A DNA stretch of 64,000 bases, taken from NCBI RefSeq assembly GCF_000813345.1, contig NZ_BBQF01000002.1, forward strand, positions 248,001 to 312,000, given 5' to 3'. A program made the position numbers and the translations under genes. The notes under the pieces were generated by a model. The model did no database searches. It was not told the origin of the DNA and saw only the letters and a list, made by a program, of their open reading frames with translations. Source of the DNA: Sulfurospirillum arsenophilum NBRC 109478. Lineage in GTDB: Bacteria; Campylobacterota; Campylobacteria; Campylobacterales; Sulfurospirillaceae. Shown here in pieces: positions 27,299 to 35,872 of this stretch (the stretch's first letter is position 1; each line of letters begins with the position of its first letter).

Positions 27299-27310
27299 TT
27301 TACATGTAAA
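27299..27310. repeat. Exact copy of TTTACATGTAAA
   Basis: Intergenic, two bases after the valS stop and directly before the terminator, the same arrangement as at 6533. Confidence 0.95.
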
Positions 27311-27350
27311 TGTGTTGGAACTTGAAAACTCCAACACATTTTCTTCTTTT
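27309..27350. terminator. valS terminator
   Basis: Stem AATGTGTTGGA (27309-27319) / TCCAACACATT (27330-27340), 10-nt loop, then TTCTTCTTTTCTT. It also lies 3' of the convergent mogA gene. Confidence 0.85.
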
Positions 27351-27351
27351 C

Positions 27352-27888
27352 TTACGCTTTGGGACGAAAAGGTTTAATGACCTCTTCATTACATGTAAGA
27401 AAAGGTCCTTCTAAAAGATCAATACAATACGGCACCGCAGGAAACACTGCGTCCAAACACTCACGAATAGACTTTGGTTTTCCCGGAAGGTTGATAATAA
27501 GACTCTTACCTCTAATGCCTGCCGTCTGACGCGATAAAATCGCTGTTGGCACGTACTTTAGGCTTACTTGACGCATTAACTCTCCAAAACCGGGCATCAT
27601 CTTCTCACACACGGCTTCTGTTGCCTCAGGTGTTACGTCGCGAAGAGCTGGTCCTGTTCCTCCTGTGGTAACAATAAGAGAGCATCCATCATGATCTGCC
27701 ATGTGTTCAAGGGCTGCTTCGATCAATGGTTGCTCATCAGGAATCACTTTATAGACACTCTCCCATTTACAGCTGAGATACTCGTTTAATGTTTCAATAA
27801 TCGCTTTCCCTGAGAGATCTTCATAAATTCCCGCACTTGCACGATCGGATATAGTTAAAATACCAATTTTAATCTGACTCATTGTCAT
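27352..27888 (-). CDS. mogA: Molybdopterin adenylyltransferase MogA
   Basis: 178 residues of the MoaB/Mog family, which adenylates molybdopterin before molybdenum insertion. The N terminus IGILTISDRASAGIYEDLSG and the core TTGGTGPALRDVTPEATE are diagnostic; the C-terminal NLPGKPKSIRECLDAVFP is also typical. Either the ATG at 27888, which overlaps the panE stop, or the ATG at 27882 could start it; GGAG is better spaced for the second. Molybdenum cofactor fits a metabolism with formate, nitrate or polysulfide enzymes (inference). Confidence 0.92.
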   Translation of the reverse strand: MTMSQIKIGILTISDRASAGIYEDLSGKAIIETLNEYLSCKWESVYKVIPDEQPLIEAALEHMADHDGCSLIVTTGGTGPALRDVTPEATEAVCEKMMPGFGELMRQVSLKYVPTAILSRQTAGIRGKSLIINLPGKPKSIRECLDAVFPAVPYCIDLLEGPFLTCNEEVIKPFRPKA

Positions 27889-28820
27889 TGCTCCATGTTA
27901 AATTCTAGTAATGCTTTAATCGTTTTTGTATAGGGTGCATCAACCCCTATTTGATGAAGGGCTCTTATCACAACACCGCAAATCTCTTCTATTTCTAAGG
28001 CTCTTCCCTGCTCTAAATCAACCAACATTGAGGGTTTAATCGAGTCAAACTGTTTGATTAATTCAAACATGGCATCCACATCTTCTTGTGAAATCTTTAC
28101 ATGTAAACTTCGTGCGGCATGCGCTGTCTCTTGCATAAGACCTTGCACCACTTCACTAAGAGAACTTTTGTCAAATAAAGCACCTGTTTTGACGCGAAGT
28201 AATGCACAAAGAGCATTCACACCGTTATTGATAACAAGTTTTTTCCAAAGCTCTTGTTTAATGTCATGTGTCGTTTGAGTAGGAATGCCCGCATGTTTAA
28301 ATGCAAGGGCTAGCTCTTCTAAAAAACGCTCATTGTCCATAGAAACATGCATCATGCCAAGAATGGTCTCAGCCGTACCTATAGCTTCTATATGCGCTGG
28401 TTTTACCACATGAGCGCCAATTTTACGCGTCAATCCACCTATAATATACTCTTCGGCAAAATAGTCACCTAAAATAGCTTCGTTTTCTACACCGTTTTGC
28501 AATGAGAGAATATAGGGAGGATTCATCTGATTTCGAAGCCATAGAGCAAGTTGAATGGCAATTTCGCGTGTTGCAGTTGATTTAGTGGTAAGAATGATAA
28601 GATCAAACGAGGCAGCATCCATGTCTGCTAAGCTTTGAAGATCAAAAGCTTTTATTTTTTCTGCAAACTCGAAGCTTGGATGCTTTACATGTAAACCCTC
28701 AGTTTGAAGTGCTTCAAGATGAGCACCTCTTGCTACAAAAGCTACCGTGTGACCCGATTGGAGTAAACGTGCTCCAAAGTAGCCACCAACACCACCTGCT
28801 CCAAGAATAAGAATATTCAT
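27885..28820 (-). CDS. panE: 2-dehydropantoate 2-reductase (ketopantoate reductase)
   Basis: 311 residues. The NADPH-binding N terminus is NILILGAGGVGGYFGARLLQ. The ApbA/PanE core and C-terminal helical domain follow, with LWKKLVINNGVNALCALLRV carrying the catalytic lysine and the NGVN segment. It reduces ketopantoate to pantoate for coenzyme A synthesis. It overlaps mogA by 4 nt and follows hisD by 5 bp, so hisD-panE-mogA form a leftward operon. Two exact palindrome copies lie inside it. Confidence 0.9.
   Translation of the reverse strand: MNILILGAGGVGGYFGARLLQSGHTVAFVARGAHLEALQTEGLHVKHPSFEFAEKIKAFDLQSLADMDAASFDLIILTTKSTATREIAIQLALWLRNQMNPPYILSLQNGVENEAILGDYFAEEYIIGGLTRKIGAHVVKPAHIEAIGTAETILGMMHVSMDNERFLEELALAFKHAGIPTQTTHDIKQELWKKLVINNGVNALCALLRVKTGALFDKSSLSEVVQGLMQETAHAARSLHVKISQEDVDAMFELIKQFDSIKPSMLVDLEQGRALEIEEICGVVIRALHQIGVDAPYTKTIKALLEFNMEQ
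28096..28107. repeat. Exact copy of TTTACATGTAAA
   Basis: Inside panE, read as Leu-His-Val-Lys (SLHVKISQ). Confidence 0.95.
28684..28695. repeat. Exact copy of TTTACATGTAAA
   Basis: Second copy inside panE, read as Leu-His-Val-Lys (GLHVKHPS). Confidence 0.95.
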
Positions 28821-28825
28821 GCTAA

Positions 28826-30118
28826 TTATTTTGAAAGACGAACGCGAACACTCGCTTCATGTGCGCCAAGCCCCTCTGTGTGCGCGAGTAATGCACACGC
28901 TTCGCCAATTTCATCAATACCTTGCTTACTCATACTGATAATCGAAGAGCGCTTCAAGAAGTTCTCAACACCCAGAGGTGAGTAAAACTTAGCCGTACCA
29001 CCCGTTGGTAGCGTATGGTTTGGTCCCGCGATATAATCCCCAATAGGCTCAGGCGTGTAAGAACCCATAAAAATAGCCCCTGCATGGCGAATTTTTGGGA
29101 GTAAATCAAACGGATGAGAGGTGACAACTTCTAAGTGCTCTGGTGCAATTTGATTCATCAAATCCACCGCTTCATCCATCGAAGAAGTTACAATAATCGC
29201 CCCACGCTCTTTGATGGAAACTTCTGCAATCGCTTTACGATCCAGTTTCTCAAGCCACGCATACACCTCGTCACGCGTTTTTTCCGCTATTTCCAAAGAC
29301 GGCGTAATCAAAATAGAACTTGCCATCTCATCATGCTCTGCTTGCGAGAGCAGATCAATGGCTAAAAGATGCGGATCAGCGCTGGTATCGGCTAAAATAC
29401 CGATCTCGCTTGGTCCTGCGATCATATCGATATTGACTTCTCCAAAAACGAGCTTTTTAGCGGTGGCTACAAAAATATTACCGGGTCCTGTGATAACATC
29501 AACTTTTGGGATGCTCGCAGTACCATGCGCCATCGCCGCAATCGCACTAGCACCTCCAACTTTATACGCCTTTTTAATGCCACAAAGGTGCATAGCGGCT
29601 AAAAGAAGCGGGTTTAGTTCATTATTAGGTGCAGGTGTGCAGACAACGATCTCTTTAACGCCTGCAACAAGAGCAGGAATAGCATTCATTAAAAGACTGC
29701 TAGGATACGCCGCTTTTCCACCAGGAATGTAAAGCCCCGCACGATCGACTGGCGTCACTTTTTGACCTAAAACCGTGCCATTGTCTTCAAAATCAAGCCA
29801 TGATTTTGGCATGAGTTTTTCATGGTACGTATAAATGCGCTTATAAGCAAGCTCTAACGCCTCTTTGAGTTTGGAATCGAGTGCATCGTACGCTTTTTTC
29901 ATATCAGTGGTTTTCACTTCAAGTGCTTCATCATTTTCAACGTGCCATTTATCAAATTTTTCAATATGATTTTTTAAAGCACCATTACCTTCAGCTTTAA
30001 TCTCCGCAATAATAGTTGAAACAATTTTCGAGACATTTTCCATGTCCATGTGCCCGCGACGCAGTAGTTCATCAAATTGGGCTTTAAAATTTTGCTCATT
30101 GGTTTTTAAAAGTAACAT
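28826..30118 (-). CDS. hisD: Histidinol dehydrogenase
   Basis: 430 residues, the usual length. It oxidises L-histidinol to histidine in two NAD-dependent steps with zinc. Signatures include DRAGLYIPGGKAAYPSSLLM, VITGPGNIFVATAKKLV, the SQAEHDEMASSILIT segment with catalytic histidine, and IAPEHLEVVTSHPF. AGAGGA precedes the ATG at 30118. It starts only 27 bp from the palindromic element at 30146-30311, so its leader and perhaps its promoter lie in that element. Confidence 0.95.
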   Translation of the reverse strand: MLLLKTNEQNFKAQFDELLRRGHMDMENVSKIVSTIIAEIKAEGNGALKNHIEKFDKWHVENDEALEVKTTDMKKAYDALDSKLKEALELAYKRIYTYHEKLMPKSWLDFEDNGTVLGQKVTPVDRAGLYIPGGKAAYPSSLLMNAIPALVAGVKEIVVCTPAPNNELNPLLLAAMHLCGIKKAYKVGGASAIAAMAHGTASIPKVDVITGPGNIFVATAKKLVFGEVNIDMIAGPSEIGILADTSADPHLLAIDLLSQAEHDEMASSILITPSLEIAEKTRDEVYAWLEKLDRKAIAEVSIKERGAIIVTSSMDEAVDLMNQIAPEHLEVVTSHPFDLLPKIRHAGAIFMGSYTPEPIGDYIAGPNHTLPTGGTAKFYSPLGVENFLKRSSIISMSKQGIDEIGEACALLAHTEGLGAHEASVRVRLSK

Positions 30119-30145
30119 TCTCGATCCTCTGTAAAAGTTCTTTAT

Positions 30146-30311
30146 TAGACTTCTTTCATAACCCTTGAAAAGATAAAGAGTTTGCTAAGAGTGCATTAAT
30201 TTTTAAAACTCAAAATTGAGTCATAGCCAAAGCTATAATGATCTTTTTAGTTTTAAAAAGTGATGTGCTATAAGCGATACTCTTTTTTCAATGGGTTATG
30301 AAAGAAGTCTA
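30146..30311. mobile_element. 166-bp MITE-like palindromic element with 19-bp terminal inverted repeats
   Basis: TAGACTTCTTTCATAACCC (30146-30164) is matched by its perfect reverse complement at 30293-30311. The inner parts also pair imperfectly, with TTTTTAAAACT / AGTTTTAAAAA arms and a centre TCATAGC / GCTATAATGA, so the whole element is one long imperfect hairpin. TTAT flanks it on both sides (30142-30145, 30312-30315), like a target-site duplication. It encodes no protein. It is inserted at the stop codon of the dcyD-like gene and in the hisD leader. Confidence 0.65.
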
Positions 30312-31181
30312 TTATAGCATATTTGCCTTACGCGCATACCGAGCCAACATGGAAACATTGCCCAGAAGTCCTCCTTGATGAAGGTAAATCGGTGTCCCTT
30401 CTAAACTATCACGATGCTCAAGAAAAGCTTTCCATCCCACAGGATCGTACACAAGGTCAAATTCAACTCCCATTTCATCTTTGAGGCGCTTCCATAATAC
30501 ATATAATTCTACATATAATTTTCCATAATGATACTTTTGCTTGGTCTCTAAAATGGCGGGATAAAAATTCAAATTGGGTTCAACCATCTCCCACTGCTTT
30601 TGCAAATAAGCACTATCACCAACGGTATTACATGTAAAGACAGGAAAAGGCAAATGCTTTTGCAAAAAAAGTGCGGTAGTACCTGTTCCAGAGGGCAGGA
30701 AGAGATAAGGATTACTAAGACCATGTCTCTTCACATCAAGCACAAGCTCCTCAGCTAAACGTTTTATGCCCTCTTCGGCTTCGATCTGCCTACCACCCTC
30801 TTCTACATGTAAACTTGTTTCAGTAAGCCATTTTTGTGCTTCTTCCTCTCGTGTCAAAGACTCCACTATTTGCATACCATTTTCAAGTGCCACTTTATAA
30901 TTCCCTATGGGATTTTCTTTGAGAAAGCTTGGAATATGATCGCAAATATAAACAAATTCCCAGCCTTTTAGACGTGCTAAAACTGAAAGTGAATACATGG
31001 CATTGGATTGATTAGATCCAGAACTTACCACACGCTTAATATGAGGAAAATCATGGGTTAGAAAATAGTGAAATTTACGCGCTTTATTGCCTGAAAAATC
31101 TTTATCTAAAAGATCATCACGTTTAAGATAAAAAGTGTTGTTATTGAAAGTTCGTTTTTCAAAAGGAGAAGGAGAAAACAT
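30312..31181 (-). CDS. PLP-dependent enzyme, D-cysteine desulfhydrase / ACC deaminase-like
   Basis: 289 residues of the tryptophan-synthase-beta PLP fold. The PLP lysine is in KDFSGNKARKFHYFL and the substrate region is VVSSGSNQSNAMYSLSVLA; FLPSGTGTTALFLQKHLP is the phosphate-binding loop. Family members degrade D-cysteine or 1-aminocyclopropane-1-carboxylate; which applies cannot be read here. It is about 40 residues shorter than typical family members. The stop codon lies in the duplicated TTAT beside the palindromic element. A palindrome copy touches the start codon, leaving no clear ribosome site. Confidence 0.75.
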   Translation of the reverse strand: MFSPSPFEKRTFNNNTFYLKRDDLLDKDFSGNKARKFHYFLTHDFPHIKRVVSSGSNQSNAMYSLSVLARLKGWEFVYICDHIPSFLKENPIGNYKVALENGMQIVESLTREEEAQKWLTETSLHVEEGGRQIEAEEGIKRLAEELVLDVKRHGLSNPYLFLPSGTGTTALFLQKHLPFPVFTCNTVGDSAYLQKQWEMVEPNLNFYPAILETKQKYHYGKLYVELYVLWKRLKDEMGVEFDLVYDPVGWKAFLEHRDSLEGTPIYLHQGGLLGNVSMLARYARKANML

Positions 31182-31192
31182 TTACATGTAAA
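31181..31192. repeat. Exact copy of TTTACATGTAAA
   Basis: Between the fba terminator and the start codon of the dcyD-like gene; it overlaps the first base of that ATG and occupies the ribosome-site position. Confidence 0.95.
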
Positions 31193-31195
31193 GAA

Positions 31196-31222
31196 AAAGA
31201 AGCCTCAAAATGAGGCTTCTTT
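31196..31222 (-). terminator. fba terminator
   Basis: Stem AGAAGCCTCA / TGAGGCTTCT with an AAA loop; on the leftward strand it is followed by TTTTTCTTT. It lies 4 bp past the fba stop. Confidence 0.85.
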
Positions 31223-31225
31223 GGA

Positions 31226-32302
31226 TTAGCAACGATTTAAACAATTAAGATCTTCAAAGGCTTTTAAAAGACGGCTTTTAATAGCCTCTTCGCCAGGGCG
31301 AAGCCATTTGCGTGGATCATAGTATTTTTTATTGGGCTTATCAGCACCCTCTGGGTTACCAATTTGTCCTTGAAGGTAAGGTGCATATTTTTCAACATAC
31401 CCTTTAACCCCTTCCCAAAATGCCCATTGCGTATCCGTATCAATGTTCATTTTAATGACACCGTACCCTACGGCTTCACGAATGTCAGAGAGTTCACTTC
31501 CGCTTCCACCGTGAAATACAAAGTTCACAGGCTTAGCATCGGTTTTAAATTTTTCTTGGATGTATTTTTGAGAATTATCTAAGATTTTTGGTGTTAAGTT
31601 AACATTACCTGGTTTATAAACACCATGAACATTACCAAATGATGCTGCAATCGTAAAATTAGGGCTAATTTTCAAAAGCTCTTCGTAAGCATACGCTACA
31701 TCTTGTGGTTGTGTGTAAAGGGCTGCATTGTCCATGTGGGTGTTATCCACACCATCTTCTTCGCCACCCGTACAACCAAGCTCAATCTCTAACGTCATAC
31801 CCATTTTACTCATACGTTTAAGGTAAGAAACACACGTTTGCACGTTTTGCTCTAATGGCTCTTCGGAAAGATCCAACATGTGTGAGCTAAAAAGTGGTTT
31901 GTTTGTTTTTGCAAAATGCATTTCACTTGCACTGAGTAATTCATCAATCCAAGGAAGTAGCTTACGCGCTGCGTGATCTGTATGTAAAATCACTGCAATA
32001 CCATAGGCTTCAGCCAATGTATGCACATGTAATGCGCCACTGATAGCGCCAAGTACACCCGCTTTAAGTCCATTGACACCTTTACCTGCATAAAATTCAG
32101 CTCCGCCATTGGAGAATTGTACAATGACAGGAGAATTAGCAGCTTTTGCTGCCTCTAAAACAGCATTAATAGAATTTGTTCCCACGACATTGACAGCGGG
32201 GATTGCAAAATGGTTTGCTTTTGCAACCGCAAAAACCTTCTGCAGATCATCGCCAGTAACAACACCCGGTTTTACAAAATCAAAAATTTTCGCATTCAAC
32301 AT
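31226..32302 (-). CDS. fba: Class II fructose-bisphosphate aldolase
   Basis: About 358 residues from the ATG at 32302 (MLNAKIFDFVKPGVVTGDDL), which matches the family N terminus and length; an upstream in-frame ATG at 32353 adds 17 unlikely residues. Zinc-binding histidines lie in VILHTDHAARKLLPWIDELL and ASFGNVHGVYKPGNVNL; VFHGGSGSELSDIREAVGYG holds the phosphate and sodium site. It works in gluconeogenesis and glycolysis. In C. jejuni the same gene follows the peb4 PPIase gene, as here. Confidence 0.94.
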   Translation of the reverse strand: MLNAKIFDFVKPGVVTGDDLQKVFAVAKANHFAIPAVNVVGTNSINAVLEAAKAANSPVIVQFSNGGAEFYAGKGVNGLKAGVLGAISGALHVHTLAEAYGIAVILHTDHAARKLLPWIDELLSASEMHFAKTNKPLFSSHMLDLSEEPLEQNVQTCVSYLKRMSKMGMTLEIELGCTGGEEDGVDNTHMDNAALYTQPQDVAYAYEELLKISPNFTIAASFGNVHGVYKPGNVNLTPKILDNSQKYIQEKFKTDAKPVNFVFHGGSGSELSDIREAVGYGVIKMNIDTDTQWAFWEGVKGYVEKYAPYLQGQIGNPEGADKPNKKYYDPRKWLRPGEEAIKSRLLKAFEDLNCLNRC

Positions 32303-32354
32303 GAAAACGCCTTTTATTTCAATTTTTACACGCCTTAAGGCTTCGCTATGCATA

Positions 32355-32392
32355 AAAAAAGCCTTTACCTCTTTCGAGATAGAGGCTTTTTT
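32355..32392 (-). terminator. Terminator between peb4 and fba
   Basis: Stem AAAAAAGCCT (32355-32364) / AGGCTTTTTT (32383-32392), with T-rich ends on both strands. It lies just past the peb4 stop codon, so fba probably depends on readthrough or its own promoter. Confidence 0.8.
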
Positions 32393-32397
32393 AGGGG

Positions 32398-33210
32398 TTA
32401 TTTAATTGTTACTTTTGCATTTTTTCTAAGAGTTTTTGCTTTATCGGCTACTAAAATACGGAATTTCTCCATTTTCAAGCCATTTTCGATTTGTGGTTTA
32501 ACAACATCAAAGGTTGCTTTTTCAGCAGCTTTTGTATCTTCAACTAAGATAACATGGAAACCAAATTGTGTTTGGACTGGAGTTTTAGTGATTTCACCTT
32601 TTTTAAGTGCAAATGCTGCATCTGAGAAAGGTTTAACCATTTGATTTGCGGCAAACCATCCAAGCTCTCCGCCACCTTGACCACTTGGTCCTGTTGATTT
32701 TGTCGTTGCGAGCTCAACAAATTTATCGTTAAGTTTTTGACCACTGAGTCCATCAAGTTCTTTGATAACATCTTTAGCTTCTTGCTCAGTTTTTACAAGT
32801 ACGTGTCTTGCTTTAACTGTTGCAGGTTGCATAAATTTGTCAGCGTTTTTGTCATAATAATCTTTAACATCTTTTGCATCTACTTTAACACCATCATAGA
32901 TTTTTTTCATCCATACTTCAAGTGCAAGATCTGCTTTGATGCGTTTAAGTGCTTCAGCATAATCTTTCTCTTTTTCAACACCACTTTTTGTTGCTTCTGT
33001 TGTCAAAAGTTTACGCTCAACTGCTTGCTCAACAATTTTTTGCTTTGCATCAGAAGGTAGTTCTTCAAACTTTGCACCTTGCATTGCGCGCATAAGCACA
33101 GCAATATCTTGGTCATTGACATCTTCACCGTTTACAGTTGCATAAACTGTTGCATTTAAACTTACACCTAGTACTGCCGCAGCAATACTACTTAGAATAA
33201 CTTTTTTCAC
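32398..33210 (-). CDS. peb4: Periplasmic peptidyl-prolyl isomerase / chaperone (Peb4/SurA-like)
   Basis: 270 residues with a signal peptide (ILSSIAAAVLGVSLNATVYA). A parvulin domain covers about residues 130-235: VKARHVLVKTEQEAKDVI, then GPSGQGGGELGWFAANQMVK and TPVQTQFGFHVILVEDT. Flanking helices resemble SurA chaperone parts. In C. jejuni the homologue Peb4 (Cj0596) helps fold outer-membrane proteins, and its neighbours fba and nth are the same, so I am confident of orthology. It may assist the outer-membrane barrel proteins of this window. Confidence 0.92.
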   Translation of the reverse strand: MKKVILSSIAAAVLGVSLNATVYATVNGEDVNDQDIAVLMRAMQGAKFEELPSDAKQKIVEQAVERKLLTTEATKSGVEKEKDYAEALKRIKADLALEVWMKKIYDGVKVDAKDVKDYYDKNADKFMQPATVKARHVLVKTEQEAKDVIKELDGLSGQKLNDKFVELATTKSTGPSGQGGGELGWFAANQMVKPFSDAAFALKKGEITKTPVQTQFGFHVILVEDTKAAEKATFDVVKPQIENGLKMEKFRILVADKAKTLRKNAKVTIK

Positions 33211-33298
33211 TAAGATCCTTTATTGAAGTAATTCGCGTATTGTACCCCAAATCATATTACTATTTCTTAAACGAAATGTTAATTTTAAGGATTGTCGG

Positions 33299-33304
33299 TA
33301 TAAT
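33299..33304 (+). promoter_or_regulatory. nth -10 element
   Basis: TATAAT 24 bp upstream of the nth start, in the gap divergent from peb4. No clear -35. Confidence 0.4.
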
Positions 33305-33328
33305 TTTTCAAAAACAGATGAGAATGAA

Positions 33329-33970
33329 ATGAAAAAAGCCACCCAAAAAGAGATTACAGCCATAAAAGCTCTTTTTTTAGAACACTATCCGACAGCTGTT
33401 ACTGAACTGAAATACGCCTCTTTGTACGAACTTTTAGTCTGCGTTATGCTCTCAGCCCAATGTACAGATAAACGTGTGAACCTCATCACACCTGCTCTAT
33501 TCGAGCGTTACCCTACGGTTGAAGCGCTCTCCAAGGCAAATCTTGATGAGGTCAAATCATTTATCAACTCCTGTTCTTTTTTCAATAACAAAGCAGTCAA
33601 TCTTCTTAAAATGGCTCAAAAAGTGGTTGAGCTTTATGATGGAGAGATTCCTTTAGACGAACAAAAATTGATGGGACTTGCGGGGGTGGGACAAAAAACA
33701 GCGCATGTTGTCATGATCGAATATGCCAATGCCAATTTAATGGCAGTCGATACCCATGTCTTTCGGGTCTCACACCGATTGGGACTCTCAAGTGCTAAAA
33801 CAGCTACAAAAACAGAAGAAGAGTTAACGAAGATTTTTAAAAGTGAACTACACACCCTTCATCAAGCGATGGTACTTTTTGGTAGATACACCTGCAAAGC
33901 TGTCCATCCCTTGTGTGAAGCGTGTTTTTTAAAAGAGTATTGTAAGACAACACAGAGTTTCAAGCCCTAA
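33329..33970 (+). CDS. nth: Endonuclease III (DNA glycosylase/AP lyase)
   Basis: 213 residues. The helix-hairpin-helix is LMGLAGVGQKTAHVVMIE with the catalytic lysine, and the catalytic aspartate is in AVDTHVFRVSHRLGL. Four cysteines in CKAVHPLCEACFLKEYC bind the [4Fe-4S] cluster. It removes oxidised pyrimidines in base excision repair. Divergent from peb4 and convergent with the peroxiredoxin-like gene (stop codons adjacent), in the same neighbourhood as in C. jejuni. Confidence 0.95.
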   Translation: MKKATQKEITAIKALFLEHYPTAVTELKYASLYELLVCVMLSAQCTDKRVNLITPALFERYPTVEALSKANLDEVKSFINSCSFFNNKAVNLLKMAQKVVELYDGEIPLDEQKLMGLAGVGQKTAHVVMIEYANANLMAVDTHVFRVSHRLGLSSAKTATKTEEELTKIFKSELHTLHQAMVLFGRYTCKAVHPLCEACFLKEYCKTTQSFKP

Positions 33971-34534
33971 TTAACCTGTAACCGTATTGATCCATTTAAT
34001 AGAACAACCTTGTGAAGGGAATTGTTCTTTTGGCGCTTCTTGTTTACTAAAGAGCAACATCACTGCTTCTCTAAGATCTTCTTCTTTGACACTGCGTGCA
34101 TCTTGCCAGTTATCATCCAACCTTCCATGATAATAGAGCTTTTCTTCGCCATCAAAAAGGAAAATATCAGGCGTACAGACGGCACCCAAACTCCTTGCAA
34201 CGCTCTGATTTTCATCAATCAGATAAGGAAACTCGATGTTCATCTCTTTGATTTTATCAAGCATATGAGAAGGTGAATCTTCGGGGTAGTTGGGGTGAAT
34301 ATTGGGATTGATCGCTACCGTCGTAATATCGAGTTTTTTAGCAAATTCAGCAACCGTATTAAGCCTTTTCCAAATAGCATTTGAGTAAGGACAATGATTG
34401 CACATCACGGCGATCATAAAACCACCCTTACCAAAGAGTTCTTTACTTTTAAAACGTTTTCCAGTGGGATCTTCCAGTTCAAAATGCTCTAGTACGTGAC
34501 CAAGTTCGATTGAAGCTGAGTGTATCAGTGCCAT
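33971..34534 (-). CDS. Thioredoxin-like (AhpC/TSA redoxin) family protein
   Basis: 187 residues without a signal peptide. The redoxin fold starts at LEHFELEDPTGKRFKSKELF; the active site is MCNHCPYSNAIWKRL, a CxxC placed as in thioredoxin-like 'redoxin' proteins rather than 2-Cys peroxiredoxins. TPDIFLFDGEEKLYYHGRL is the cis-proline region. It should be a cytosolic thiol reductase or peroxidase; the substrate is unknown. It starts 4 bp after pepD stops, so the two form a leftward operon. Confidence 0.8.
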   Translation of the reverse strand: MALIHSASIELGHVLEHFELEDPTGKRFKSKELFGKGGFMIAVMCNHCPYSNAIWKRLNTVAEFAKKLDITTVAINPNIHPNYPEDSPSHMLDKIKEMNIEFPYLIDENQSVARSLGAVCTPDIFLFDGEEKLYYHGRLDDNWQDARSVKEEDLREAVMLLFSKQEAPKEQFPSQGCSIKWINTVTG

Positions 34535-34537
34535 GGT

Positions 34538-35827
34538 TTAATCCTTATAGGTGTTAATAATTTTTTGAACAATAACGGCTGTATTTTTAACAGAGTTTAT
34601 GTCGCACTCTTCTCTTAGTGAATGCGGATAGCGAATGGTTGGTCCAATAGAGACAGCCTCTATCTTTTTAGGCTGACGTGAAATCAACTCACCACACTCT
34701 AGTCCTGCATGAATCGCTTTAAAAGCTGTGTGAGGATAAAACTCTTTCATCACCGCTTGCACACTTAGTGCAAATGAAGTTGTCTCTGGGTTCCATGCAC
34801 CATGCCAACCTTCCTGTTTTACATCAAAGCCAAGTGCCTTAAAAAAAGCTATTGTTTCATGTGTTAGTATAGCCAAATTTTTATCGTCCATCGCACGTGC
34901 TGCACAGTCAAGTCTTAACACATTATCAAACATGGAGACGATGCCAAGATTGATGCTCATAGAAGGAATATTAAGGGCTCTGTCCCACTCACGTATCCCT
35001 TGAGCAAAAGCGCCAAGTGCCTTAATAATAGCGCTTGATTGATCGATAAAATGGGTATAAGCTCCCTTTTCTAAACTCTTTACATGTAAACGTGAATCTT
35101 CTACATGTAAAGCTGTTTTTGAAGACACAATGGCTGTTGCACTTTTAGGGATAGCATTGCGCCTTTCTCCACCGTGTAAAGCAATAAGTGAAACGTCGTG
35201 TTTTAAAAGCTCATACCCCAGTGCTTTAATGGCGGAAGGTATCTTTTTATCAATGTCCACGCCTGAATGACCCCCTAAAAAATCAAATGCGCTGATTTCA
35301 TAGAGTTTGGCATCTTCATCCAAAGGAGTGTACTGCAAAACTAAAGAAGCAATGATATCAGAACCACCTGCACAACCGATGTAGATCTCGCCCTCTTCTT
35401 CAGCATCAAGATTGAGTAGATTTGATGCTTTAAGAGGCAAGCTAAACTGCATCGCCCCTATAAGTCCTACCTCTTCATCAGATGTAAAAAGACACTCTAA
35501 ATCATCATTGTGCTCCATTGCCCAAAACATGATTGCCATCCCCATACCGTTATCTGCACCTAAAGTAGAGTTTTTGGCTTTTAAAAGAGTACCATCCATC
35601 ACGATCTCTATCTTCTGGGTATCACCAATGCAGACCATATCGTAATGGGCTTGTAGACAGATTTTTGGTTTGCCTTTTTGGCATAGAATATTTCCCACAT
35701 GATCTTCTTGTACCAAAAATCCAAGTGAGTCTGCAAATGTTTTAATACTCTCTTTCATCTGCGTCGTATGATAACTACAACGAGGAATTGCCGTGATTGC
35801 TTTAAAATGCTCTAATATTTGCTCCAT
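34538..35827 (-). CDS. pepD: Aminoacyl-histidine dipeptidase (M20 family, PepD-like)
   Basis: 429 residues, shorter than E. coli PepD (485) but with the same layout. Metal ligands lie in CLQAHYDMVCIGD, TLGADNGMGMAIMFWAME, TSDEEVGLIGAM and NLDAEEEGEIYIGCAGG. It hydrolyses dipeptides in the cytosol with two zinc ions. An exact and a near palindrome copy, 21 bp apart, lie in the dimerisation (lid) domain and encode RLHVKSLE and ALHVEDSR. The ATG at 35827 lies about 45 bp from the divergent lipoprotein gene. Confidence 0.88.
   Translation of the reverse strand: MEQILEHFKAITAIPRCSYHTTQMKESIKTFADSLGFLVQEDHVGNILCQKGKPKICLQAHYDMVCIGDTQKIEIVMDGTLLKAKNSTLGADNGMGMAIMFWAMEHNDDLECLFTSDEEVGLIGAMQFSLPLKASNLLNLDAEEEGEIYIGCAGGSDIIASLVLQYTPLDEDAKLYEISAFDFLGGHSGVDIDKKIPSAIKALGYELLKHDVSLIALHGGERRNAIPKSATAIVSSKTALHVEDSRLHVKSLEKGAYTHFIDQSSAIIKALGAFAQGIREWDRALNIPSMSINLGIVSMFDNVLRLDCAARAMDDKNLAILTHETIAFFKALGFDVKQEGWHGAWNPETTSFALSVQAVMKEFYPHTAFKAIHAGLECGELISRQPKKIEAVSIGPTIRYPHSLREECDINSVKNTAVIVQKIINTYKD
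35079..35090. repeat. Exact copy of TTTACATGTAAA
   Basis: Inside pepD, read as Leu-His-Val-Lys. A one-mismatch copy (TCTACATGTAAA, 35100-35111) follows 21 bp later, two helical turns away and also in the Leu-His-Val phase. Confidence 0.95.
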
Positions 35828-35872
35828 CGAAGCCCTTGAAAATTTAATAAATGAAATGCTATTATAGCTACT

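Noticed and set aside
29211-29732. 173-residue open frame antisense to hisD
   Set aside because: No ribosome site and no family resemblance; it mirrors the strongly supported hisD frame.
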